Source: Mxb001 sp046046455
Lineage (GTDB): Bacteria > Actinomycetota > Actinomycetes > S36-B12
DNA length: 64,000 nucleotides
NCBI GenBank assembly: GCA_046046455.1
Contig: JBJOJS010000066.1
Coordinates: 62,001 to 126,000 of the forward strand
Reading direction: 5' to 3'
Every line of letters begins with the position of its first letter. Position 1 is the first letter of the stretch. The notes under the pieces are model-generated. The model was not told where the DNA came from and searched no databases. It saw only the letters and a list, made by a program, of their open reading frames with translations. A program made the position numbers and the translations under genes. Below are positions 51,953 to 59,236 of this stretch, piece by piece.

Positions 51953-51976
51953 GACGCCATGGTCCACAATGTCGCC

Positions 51977-52468
51977 ATGGCCGACAACAGTTTCGACATC
52001 GTCTCCAAGCTCGATCGCGCTGAGATCGACAATGCCGTCAATCAGACGGCCAAGGAGCTCGCCCAGCGCTTCGACTTCAAGGGCACGGGCGCCCAGGTGG
52101 AGTTCAAGGGCGAGATGACGATCGAACTCGAGGCCGAGACCGAGGATCGCGTCCGCGCGGCCCTCGAGGTGCTCAAGGAGAAGCTGGTCAAGCGCGGCAT
52201 CAGCCTCAAGGTCCTCGGCGCTGGCGACCCACGTTCATCGGGCCGACTCCACAAGATCACCTGCCAGCTCAAGGAAGGCATCAGCCAGGAGCAGGCCAAG
52301 AAGCTCGCGAAACTCATCCGCGACGAAGGACCCAAGAAGGTCAAGACGCAGGTGCAGGGCGACGAGTTGCGCGTCTCGAGCCCCAGTCGCGACGACCTCC
52401 AGGAGGTCATCGCGCTGGTCAAGGACGCCGATCTCGACTTCCCGGTGCAGTTCGTCAACTACCGCTGA
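51977..52468 (+). CDS. yajQ: YajQ family nucleotide-binding protein
   Basis: 163 residues from ATG 51977 (MADNSFDIVSKLDRAEIDNA), the exact family length. It has the conserved RFDFKGTGAQVEF and the C-terminal DDLQEVIALVKDADLDFPVQFVNYR. Some members bind cyclic di-GMP and act as transcription co-regulators; others bind nucleic acid or have no known role. A CACAAT -10-like sequence ends 6 nt before the ATG, so it may be leaderless. Its end overlaps the convergent membrane-protein gene by 14 nt. Confidence 0.92.
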   Translation: MADNSFDIVSKLDRAEIDNAVNQTAKELAQRFDFKGTGAQVEFKGEMTIELEAETEDRVRAALEVLKEKLVKRGISLKVLGAGDPRSSGRLHKITCQLKEGISQEQAKKLAKLIRDEGPKKVKTQVQGDELRVSSPSRDDLQEVIALVKDADLDFPVQFVNYR

Positions 52469-52955
52469 CGCGCTCAGCGGACTGCCCTGCCGCGTCGGTC
52501 GGCACTTCATCGGCCTGCCTCGGACTCCCCATCGTCGAGGCAATGAGCACACCGCCGATGATCGCCACGGTGAGGCTGTAGAAGCCGAGCATCACCTCAA
52601 CGGGAAATCCCTCTGCCTCGCCGGCAAAGGGCCGGAGGATCACCAGCAGCAGCGGCTGGAGCACAGCGGACGCAAGGAGCGCAATCCCCGTCCACCGCGG
52701 GCGCAGGAACGCCGCGGGGACCATGAGAGCGAGCGCTAAGGCGCCGAGGGCGATCGCCCACATGTCTCCCGACGAGAGCCACGTCCCCATGCCGATCGCG
52801 GTCGAGAAGAGCGCACGTAGCGACAGCAACACGATGCCGACGATCCAGACGGTGCGGTGAATCGCGGGCTCACGCCCCGCGACGAAGGACACGACAAGCA
52901 CGGCAATGGCTAAGGCCATGCCGACAGAGACATCAACGTAGATAGCCCAGTTCAT
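52455..52955 (-). CDS. membrane protein of unknown function, last gene of the NuoB-C-I-like cluster
   Basis: 166 residues from ATG 52953-52955 (MNWAIYVDVSVGMALAIAV). About five hydrophobic helices are visible, the first at residues 7-26 and the last near 125-145; the tail is polar. I do not recognise a family. It has no resemblance I can see to NuoH, NuoA, NuoJ or NuoK. It lies 70 nt after the NuoI-like ferredoxin gene on the same strand, so it could be the membrane anchor of that small complex, but this is inference from position only. Confidence 0.65.
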   Translation of the reverse strand: MNWAIYVDVSVGMALAIAVLVVSFVAGREPAIHRTVWIVGIVLLSLRALFSTAIGMGTWLSSGDMWAIALGALALALMVPAAFLRPRWTGIALLASAVLQPLLLVILRPFAGEAEGFPVEVMLGFYSLTVAIIGGVLIASTMGSPRQADEVPTDAAGQSAERVSGS

Positions 52956-53025
52956 GGTGGCACCTCCACCACCAGGGTGAGCTCGACCGACGCGTAGGCA
53001 CCAGGGCCTGATGTCCACTGACCGG

Positions 53026-53361
53026 TCAGGGAGCGCGGAAGTCCTCGAGGCGCTCGATGCCGTGGCGCAGTCCCTGCACCTGCGACGCCGGGTAGTCGTG
53101 CTGGGGCACCCAGTGCAGGGCGTCGAAGGGACACACCTCCACGCAGATCCCGCAGTACATGCACAGGCCCCAGTCGATGGTGAAGGAGTCGAGCACGGCC
53201 ACGCTCCGCGGCCGCCGAGCGCCGGGCTCGCTGACCTCTTCGTTGTGGCTCTCGATGTGGATGCACCAGTCGGGGCACTCCTTGACGCAGAGCATGCACG
53301 AGGTGCACGCGGCCGCGTCGAGGGCGATCGCACCTCGCGCCTGGGGCGGCACATCCGTCAT
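53026..53361 (-). CDS. NuoI-like ferredoxin with two [4Fe-4S] motifs
   Basis: 111 residues from ATG 53359-53361, overlapping the NuoC-like stop by 4 nt. Two CxxCxxCxxxC motifs are visible: Cys19, 22, 25, 29 followed by Pro, and Cys67, 70, 73, 77 followed by Pro, the second with CGICVEVCPFDAL as in NuoI. In complex I this subunit carries clusters N6a and N6b that pass electrons to NuoB. Here it is shorter than NuoI and lacks its N-terminal membrane-contacting helix. It is third in the NuoB-C-I-like cluster. Confidence 0.82.
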   Translation of the reverse strand: MTDVPPQARGAIALDAAACTSCMLCVKECPDWCIHIESHNEEVSEPGARRPRSVAVLDSFTIDWGLCMYCGICVEVCPFDALHWVPQHDYPASQVQGLRHGIERLEDFRAP

Positions 53362-53825
53362 CGCTGCTCCAGCCACTCAGGGGGTACGCCGGGCACGCTC
53401 ACCCGACGCCTGCCCGACTCCTCGGCACCGGGCCACGGGGTCTCGAGGCGCGCGGCGAGCGGAGTGTCCTTGCGCAACGGTGGCGGTCCGTCTATGCCGT
53501 GGAGCAGCAGCGGGCGCAGGTCGCGGTGACCTCGCATCTCGACGCCGAACATCTCGTGGATCTCGCGCTCGTGCCAGGCCGCGGCGGGCAGCACGCCCGT
53601 CACGGAATCGAGTACGGGAGCCCCGCGGTCGAGAAGGGTGTGACCCCAGACCTCCTCCCGACCACCGCCCGGGGGGCGGCGTAGGAGGTGGATGACGACC
53701 TCGATCTGCCCGGACTGCGGCCGATCCACCGCTGTGAGCAGGTCGAGGCGGTCGTAGCCCTCGGCCACACGCCGCGCGACCTCGGCAGCCCACGGGTCCC
53801 AGTTCTCACCGGGTGGGCCGCTCAC
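53358..53825 (-). CDS. NuoC-like subunit (30-kDa family)
   Basis: 155 residues from GTG 53823-53825, which overlaps the NuoB-like stop (GTGA). The family signature is WHEREIHEMFGVEMRGH followed by DLRPLLLHGIDGPPPLRKD, and the IEVVIHLLRRPPGG strand fits the fold. Full-length NuoC has about 200 residues, so this copy is short at its N-terminus. In complex I and group 4 hydrogenases NuoC pairs with NuoD or the hydrogenase large subunit; no such gene is present nearby. Confidence 0.8.
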   Translation of the reverse strand: MSGPPGENWDPWAAEVARRVAEGYDRLDLLTAVDRPQSGQIEVVIHLLRRPPGGGREEVWGHTLLDRGAPVLDSVTGVLPAAAWHEREIHEMFGVEMRGHRDLRPLLLHGIDGPPPLRKDTPLAARLETPWPGAEESGRRRVSVPGVPPEWLEQR

Positions 53826-54232
53826 GAGGGCACCACCAGCGAGACGAGAGCATCGACGAGCGCCTCCGGTCGGGGCGGGCAGCCGGGCACGTAGGTCGAC
53901 ACCGGAATCACCTGATCGACACCCTTCGTGACGGAGTAGGAATCCCAGTAGGGGCCGCCGGAGTTGCTGCAGGCGCCGAAGGACACCGCGGCCTTGGGCT
54001 CGGGGAGTGCCTCCCAGGCGGCCAGCACCTGCGGGGCGAGCGCGTCGGTCACGGTGCCGGAGACGACGAGGACCGATGCACCGCCGGGGCCGGAGCCATC
54101 CACCGGCACGAGCAGGCCACGGCCAACAGCCGCGGCGAACTCCACCGCGCAGCACGCGAGGCCGACGTCGCGGACGTGGATCCGGACATCGGGGCGCGCC
54201 GCCACGGCGTACACGCGCTGCTCCCGAGCCAT
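53822..54232 (-). CDS. NuoB-like subunit (20-kDa family), shortened
   Basis: 136 residues from ATG 54230-54232. The four cluster-N2 cysteines are all present: Cys27 and Cys28 (GLACCAVE), Cys88 (SFGACSNSGGPYWDSY) and Cys118 (GCPPRPEAL). The segment that in NuoB contains RYDxxRFG, which contacts NuoD, is missing or replaced by RGLLVPVDGSGPGG. The protein is also shorter than usual NuoB (about 160-180). It is the first gene of the cluster and is divergent from korA with an 81-nt gap. An upstream in-frame GTG at 54257-54259 is a less likely start. Confidence 0.8.
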   Translation of the reverse strand: MAREQRVYAVAARPDVRIHVRDVGLACCAVEFAAAVGRGLLVPVDGSGPGGASVLVVSGTVTDALAPQVLAAWEALPEPKAAVSFGACSNSGGPYWDSYSVTKGVDQVIPVSTYVPGCPPRPEALVDALVSLVVPS

Positions 54233-54313
54233 CCGGGCAGCGTAATGGGCACCCGGCACCCGTCCCGCGAGTCGGCACCATCCCCCCGGCGGAAACGGGA
54301 GCATGGGTGGAGA

Positions 54314-56227
54314 ATGACCGAGGCTCCCATCCATGACGGGGTGGCCCCTGTCGATGAAGAGGTGAACGTGAGCACCCAGGCCAAGTCGGTCGTCCCCCTC
54401 GGCCACGTCGTGATCCGATTCGCCGGCGACTCCGGTGATGGCATGCAGCTCACGGGCGACCGCTTCACGTCCGAGACCGCGGGTCTCGGCAACGACCTGT
54501 CCACCCTGCCGGACTTCCCCGCTGAGATCCGTGCGCCCGCCGGCACCCTGGCGGGCGTCTCCGCCTTCCAACTGCACTTCGCCGACCACGACATCATGAC
54601 TCCCGGTGACCGCCCCGATGTGCTCGTCGCCATGAACCCCGCGGCGCTCAAGGCCAACATTCGCGACCTGCGCCCGGGCTGCGACCTGATCATCAACACC
54701 GACGAGTTCACCAAGCGCAATCTCGAGAAGGTCGGCTACACCTCGAATCCGCTCGAGGACGGCTCACTCGATGCCTTCGCCGTGCACGACATGGCCCTCA
54801 CGTCGATGACGGTGGAAGCTCTGTCGGGCTTCGACATCTCCAAGAAGGACGCCGAGCGCGCCAAGAACATGTTCGCCCTGGGCCTGCTGTGCTGGCTCTA
54901 CAGCCGCCCCACCGACGGCACGATCGACTACCTCAGGGCGAAGTTCGCAAAGAAGCCCGAGATCCTCGCCGCCAACATCGCCGCCTTCGAGGCGGGCTGG
55001 TCCTACGGAGAGACGACCGAGACCTTCTCGGTGCGCTACGAGGTCAAGCCCGCACCGATGGCATCGGGCACCTACCGCAACATCACCGGCAATCCCGCAC
55101 TCGCCTACGGCCTCATCGCCGCGTCGAAGCAGTCGGGTCTGCCGCTCTTCCTCGGCTCCTACCCGATCACGCCGGCGTCCGACATCCTTCACGAGCTGAG
55201 CAAGCACAAGAACTTCGGCGTCGTCACCTTCCAGGCGGAGGATGAGATCGCCGGCATCGGCGCGGCGCTCGGGGCGTCGTACGCCGGATCCCTCGGAGTG
55301 ACGACCACGTCCGGTCCCGGCATCGCGCTCAAGTCGGAGACCATCGGCCTCGCCGTCTCACTCGAGCTGCCGCTCATCATCGTCGACGTACAGCGCGGTG
55401 GGCCGTCCACGGGCCTGCCCACCAAGACCGAGCAATCCGACCTGCTCCAGGCGATGTTCGGTCGCAACGGCGAGGCACCCGTCCCGATCGTGGCGCCACG
55501 CTCGCCCGGAGATTGCTTCGATGCCGCCGTCGAGGCCGCCCGCATCGCCGTGACCTATCGGACGCCGGTCTTCCTGCTCTCCGACGGCTACCTCGCCAAC
55601 GGATCGGAGCCGTGGCGGATCCCCGAGTTGGATTCCCTCCCCATGATCGATCCGGACTTCACCACGGAGCCCAATCGCGAGGACGGCAGCTTCTGGCCCT
55701 ACCTCCGCGATGAGGAGACCCTGGCGCGCCCGTGGGCCATCCCGGGTACGCCGGGCCTCGAGCACCGCATCGGAGGCCTCGAGAAGGCTGACGGCAGCGG
55801 CAACATCTCCTACGACCCGGAGAACCATGACCGCATGGTGCGGCTGCGCCAGGCCAAGGTCGATGCGATCGCACGGACCATCCCCCCGCTCGAGGTCGAT
55901 GACCCGACCGGGGATGCGCGCGTCCTGGTCTTGGGCTGGGGCTCGACGTACGGCCCCATCGGCGCCGCCTGCCGCAATGTGCGCGCACAGGGCATGTCCG
56001 TCGCCCAGGCGCACCTGCGGCATCTCAATCCCTTCCCGGCCAACACCGGTGAGGTCCTGCGTAGCTATGACCGCGTCATCATCCCCGAGATGAATCTCGG
56101 GCAGCTTGCGCTGCTCATCAGGGGCAAGTACCTCGTCGATGCCATCGGCTACAACCAGGTGCGGGGCCTGCCCTTCACCTCCGAGGAGCTCAGCACCACC
56201 ATCGCCGACGTGATCGGGAGCCTGTGA
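54314..56227 (+). CDS. korA: 2-oxoglutarate (2-oxoacid):ferredoxin oxidoreductase, alpha subunit with fused gamma domain
   Basis: 637 residues from ATG 54314; GTG 54368, with a better ribosome-binding site (AAGAGGTGA), would give 619. The N-terminal gamma domain has VIRFAGDSGDGMQLTGDRF, the alpha domain has SYPITPASDILHEL and TTTSGPGIALKSE, and a C-terminal domain follows (VLVLGWGSTYGP). It binds substrate and part of the thiamine diphosphate and works with KorB to make succinyl-CoA, CO2 and reduced ferredoxin from 2-oxoglutarate. In actinobacteria such as Mycobacterium this enzyme supports a KDH-independent TCA route. The divergent NuoB-C-I-like cluster may take electrons from the ferredoxin. 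Confidence 0.94.
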   Translation: MTEAPIHDGVAPVDEEVNVSTQAKSVVPLGHVVIRFAGDSGDGMQLTGDRFTSETAGLGNDLSTLPDFPAEIRAPAGTLAGVSAFQLHFADHDIMTPGDRPDVLVAMNPAALKANIRDLRPGCDLIINTDEFTKRNLEKVGYTSNPLEDGSLDAFAVHDMALTSMTVEALSGFDISKKDAERAKNMFALGLLCWLYSRPTDGTIDYLRAKFAKKPEILAANIAAFEAGWSYGETTETFSVRYEVKPAPMASGTYRNITGNPALAYGLIAASKQSGLPLFLGSYPITPASDILHELSKHKNFGVVTFQAEDEIAGIGAALGASYAGSLGVTTTSGPGIALKSETIGLAVSLELPLIIVDVQRGGPSTGLPTKTEQSDLLQAMFGRNGEAPVPIVAPRSPGDCFDAAVEAARIAVTYRTPVFLLSDGYLANGSEPWRIPELDSLPMIDPDFTTEPNREDGSFWPYLRDEETLARPWAIPGTPGLEHRIGGLEKADGSGNISYDPENHDRMVRLRQAKVDAIARTIPPLEVDDPTGDARVLVLGWGSTYGPIGAACRNVRAQGMSVAQAHLRHLNPFPANTGEVLRSYDRVIIPEMNLGQLALLIRGKYLVDAIGYNQVRGLPFTSEELSTTIADVIGSL

Positions 56228-56231
56228 CGCC

Positions 56232-57290
56232 ATGACCGCCACCGACCTGCCCATGCCCGGCCTGGCTCTCGTCCCGCGCACGGACGAGAAGCAGACCGCC
56301 AAGGACTTCAAGACCGACCAGGAGGTGCGCTGGTGCCCCGGGTGCGGTGACTACGCCATCCTCGCGGCGGTGCAGGGCTTCCTCCCGGAGCTCGGCCTGC
56401 GCAAAGAGAACATCGTCTTCGTCTCGGGCATCGGCTGCTCATCGCGCTTCCCCTACTACATGGACACCTACGGTGTGCACTCGATCCACGGGCGCGCGCC
56501 GGCGATCGCGACGGGGATCGCGATCACGCGCCCCGACCTTTCGGTGTGGGTCGTCACCGGCGACGGCGATGCACTGTCCATCGGCGGCAACCACCTCATC
56601 CATGCGCTGCGCCGCAACGTCAACCTCAAGATCCTGCTCTTCAACAACAGGATCTACGGCCTGACCAAGGGCCAGTACTCGCCGACGTCGGAGACGGGCA
56701 AGGTCACCAAGTCCACCCCTCTGGGCTCACTGGACCACTCGTTCAATCCGGTGTCGATCGCCCTCGGCGCCGAGGCGTCGTTCGTGGCGCGCACGGTCGA
56801 CTCCGACCGCAAGCACCTCACCGAGACACTGCGACGTGCCGCCGCGCACGAGGGCACCGCCCTCGTGGAGATCCTGCAGAACTGCAATATCTTCAACGAC
56901 GGCGCCTGGGAGCCGCTCAAGGACGCCGAGACCAGCGACGACTACCTCATCCGGCTCGTCGACGGTGAGCAGGTGCGCTTCGGCAAGGACCGCGCCAAGG
57001 TCGTCGTCCGCGGCGAGCAGGGCCACCTTGCCATCGCCGACGCTGACTCCGTCGACGAGTCGGAGATCATCGTCTTCGACTCGCACGCTGAGGATCCCGG
57101 CCTCGCCTTCGCGCTCTCCCGACTGGCCGACATCCACTCCCTGCGCGACACCGCCATCGGCGTCTTCCGCGACGTGCAGCGGCCGGCCTACGACCGCCTC
57201 GTGCGCGAGCAGGTCGCCCACGTGCGCGAGTCAGGCGAGGGCGACCTCGAGGCCTTGATCCGCGGCAAGGACACCTGGACAGTCTCCTGA
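56232..57290 (+). CDS. korB: 2-oxoglutarate (2-oxoacid):ferredoxin oxidoreductase, beta subunit
   Basis: 352 residues. Thiamine diphosphate binding is seen as GDGDALSIGGNHLIHALRRN with NNRIYGLTKGQ. Cys35, Cys38 (RWCPGCGDY), Cys69 (GIGCSSRF) and Cys218 (LQNCNIF) match the four ligands of the [4Fe-4S] cluster in two-subunit enzymes of this family. It begins 4 nt after the korA stop. The rarD gene overlaps its stop. Confidence 0.95.
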   Translation: MTATDLPMPGLALVPRTDEKQTAKDFKTDQEVRWCPGCGDYAILAAVQGFLPELGLRKENIVFVSGIGCSSRFPYYMDTYGVHSIHGRAPAIATGIAITRPDLSVWVVTGDGDALSIGGNHLIHALRRNVNLKILLFNNRIYGLTKGQYSPTSETGKVTKSTPLGSLDHSFNPVSIALGAEASFVARTVDSDRKHLTETLRRAAAHEGTALVEILQNCNIFNDGAWEPLKDAETSDDYLIRLVDGEQVRFGKDRAKVVVRGEQGHLAIADADSVDESEIIVFDSHAEDPGLAFALSRLADIHSLRDTAIGVFRDVQRPAYDRLVREQVAHVRESGEGDLEALIRGKDTWTVS

Positions 57291-58219
57291 GCACCAAGCC
57301 CCGCTCCGAATTCACCACGGGCCTGCTCTTCGGCATCGCCGCCTACGGCCTGTGGGGGATGTTTCCGCTCTACTTCTCGCTGTTCGACGACGTCAATCCG
57401 GTCGAGGTCGTCGCCTACCGGATCGTGTGGTCGCTGGCCTTCTGCCTGCTGCTCCTGCTCATCATGCGCGGTGGCTGGCGCGAGGTCGGCCGCACGCTGC
57501 GCGATCGGCGCAGCCTCGGCCTGCTCACGCTTGCCTCTACCGCGATTGCGATCAACTGGACGACGTACGTCTACTCCGTGTCGACCAACCAGGTGGTCGA
57601 AGCCGCGCTCGGCTACTTCATCAATCCCCTCGTTTCGGTGGCCATGGGCATCGTGATCCTGCGCGAGCGACTGCGCGCACCCCAGTGGACAGCGGTGGGG
57701 ATCGCGGGCGTGGGCGTGCTCATCATCGGCATCGCCGAGGGGGCAGCGCCATGGATCGGCATCATCCTGGCGCTGAGCTTCGGCAGCTACGGGCTGCTCA
57801 AGAAACTCGCGGGCGTCGGGGCGGTCACCGGCCTCACGGTCGAGACCCTCGTCCTGCTGCCCATGGCCGGCGTCGTCCTGGGCTACTTCGAGGTGCAGGG
57901 CAGCGCTGCGATGGCGAGCAGCGGTTGGGGGATGGGTGTCCTCCTCGCACTCCTCGGACCCGTGACCGCTATCCCCCTCATGTGGTACGCCGCGGCTGCG
58001 AATCGTCTGCCCCTGGCCACCCTCGGCGTCCTGCAGTACTCCACACCGACGGTCATCTTCATCCTGGGCATCACCGTCTTCGGTGACGCCGTCAACACCG
58101 GGGAGTGGATTGGCTTCAGCCTCATCTGGCTGGCGCTGGCGATCTTCTCCACCGACGCGATCCGGAGAGGGCGCCGACCATCGACGATCGACGCTCTTGA
58201 GGTCGCCGAGCCGACCTAG
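57287..58219 (+). CDS. rarD: EamA-family transporter RarD (probable CTG start)
   Basis: 310 residues if it starts at CTG 57287-57289, overlapping the korB stop (CTGA). The first ATG in frame (57359) would remove half of the first membrane helix (TTGLLFGIAAYGLWGMFPLYF), and no ATG, GTG or TTG is available in between. Ten membrane helices in two EamA halves are visible; the length fits RarD (about 300). Family members are thought to export small metabolites, but the substrate is unknown. It is probably translated by coupling to korB. Its stop overlaps the convergent LuxR-type gene by 4 nt. Confidence 0.85.
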   Translation: MSTKPRSEFTTGLLFGIAAYGLWGMFPLYFSLFDDVNPVEVVAYRIVWSLAFCLLLLLIMRGGWREVGRTLRDRRSLGLLTLASTAIAINWTTYVYSVSTNQVVEAALGYFINPLVSVAMGIVILRERLRAPQWTAVGIAGVGVLIIGIAEGAAPWIGIILALSFGSYGLLKKLAGVGAVTGLTVETLVLLPMAGVVLGYFEVQGSAAMASSGWGMGVLLALLGPVTAIPLMWYAAAANRLPLATLGVLQYSTPTVIFILGITVFGDAVNTGEWIGFSLIWLALAIFSTDAIRRGRRPSTIDALEVAEPT

Positions 58220-59025
58220 ATGCCCGCGCGCTTGGCCTTGTCCAGGATCTCCGCACGACCGCTCGCCCCGAGCAGGTGCCCCAGGGCCGTGATGTCGGCC
58301 TTGATGGTGGCGACGCTGTATCCGAGGTCCTCGGCGATCTCGCGGTTGCTCCTGCCTTCGCGCATGAGCAGAAGCACCTCCCTCTGGCGCGCAGTGATCT
58401 CCAGGGGAGCCGTCTCGGTGAGGTTGGAGTTCGCGGTGCCACGCAGGGCGGAGGACGCGAGCACCCACATCACGGTCGCGCTCAGCAGGCCGTCGATCGT
58501 CGCCCGCAGATGCCAGGTGTGCTCGATCGGTCCGGAGAAGCCGAGGATGACGAAGCCGATGGGGGCACCGCGGTGCCGCAGCGGCAGGAAGGCCATCTCC
58601 CCCTGGGCCGACAGGCTGCGAAAGAACGGCGCAGCCAGCGGATACGTGTCCGCGACCTGCTCCTTGGTGAGCCATTTCTCCGTGCCGATGCGGAAGGTCT
58701 CGGCACCAGGAAGGTGCATGTCCGCGCTCACCTTCGCGTAGACGGCGTTCTCCCGACGGCCCATGCCGAAGGACGCCACCAGGTCCAGCGTGCGGCCATC
58801 GGGGCGCGCGGCGTAGACGAGGGCGAGGTCGGCACCGAAGGGGGCGAAGAGGCCACGGCAGATGGCGAACCCCACGGCATCCCCATCAGGGAGGTCGCTG
58901 AGCATCCAGAGGTAGGAGATCAGCGAGGTGCCATCGAGGGCGAAGTCCTCAGGGCGAGCGATGTCTCCCAGGCGCGGCTCTTCCGGATCCGACCGAACGG
59001 CCGGACTCGCCTTGCGTCTGGCCAT
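58216..59025 (-). CDS. LuxR-type transcriptional regulator with an N-terminal sensor (GAF-like) domain
   Basis: 269 residues. The C-terminal LuxR helix-turn-helix (about 205-265) reads LEITARQREVLLLMREGRSN then REIAEDLGYSVATIKADI. Residues ~35-190 look like a GAF or related ligand-binding fold (CRGLFAPFGADLALVYAARP, AFLPLRHRGAPIGFVILGFSG). There is no receiver domain. The start is at 59023-59025 with a GGAAGGGGGAAG ribosome-binding site. A perfect 8-bp palindrome with 5-nt spacer lies 27-47 nt upstream and could be its own operator. Confidence 0.78.
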   Translation of the reverse strand: MARRKASPAVRSDPEEPRLGDIARPEDFALDGTSLISYLWMLSDLPDGDAVGFAICRGLFAPFGADLALVYAARPDGRTLDLVASFGMGRRENAVYAKVSADMHLPGAETFRIGTEKWLTKEQVADTYPLAAPFFRSLSAQGEMAFLPLRHRGAPIGFVILGFSGPIEHTWHLRATIDGLLSATVMWVLASSALRGTANSNLTETAPLEITARQREVLLLMREGRSNREIAEDLGYSVATIKADITALGHLLGASGRAEILDKAKRAGI

Positions 59026-59051
59026 GCGCTTCCCCCTTCCCCTCCGCCCAA

Positions 59052-59072
59052 GGCTATAGCCGGTCTATAGCC
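59052..59072. promoter_or_regulatory. palindromic operator candidate upstream of the LuxR-type gene
   Basis: GGCTATAG (59052-59059), a 5-nt spacer, CTATAGCC (59065-59072): perfect 8-bp arms in a 21-nt site. The size fits LuxR-type boxes. It sits between the LuxR-type gene and the divergent acyl-CoA dehydrogenase gene and contains TATAG sequences that may also serve as -10 elements. Confidence 0.55.
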
Positions 59073-59224
59073 CCCGCGATGGGCGGCATCTGCGCCAAGG
59101 GGCCGGTAAACCTATGACGTCCGCCAGTCGCGGGGGTGGCGGAACGGGCTCGACTCGCCGCCTCGCACCGCCGGGGGGATGCGGTGCCGACACGGCGAGT
59201 CGAGTCCCGATACCCGGACCTTCC

Positions 59225-59230
59225 TAGGCT
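59225..59230 (+). promoter_or_regulatory. candidate leaderless -10 element of the acyl-CoA dehydrogenase gene
   Basis: TAGGCT, 6 nt before the GTG at 59237. No clear -35 at 16-18 nt. Confidence 0.42.
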
Positions 59231-59236
59231 AGGGCT

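Noticed and set aside
54233..54589. Longer NuoB-like protein reading into korA on the opposite strand
   Set aside because: The upstream residues have no NuoB similarity and lie antisense to the conserved KorA N-terminus.
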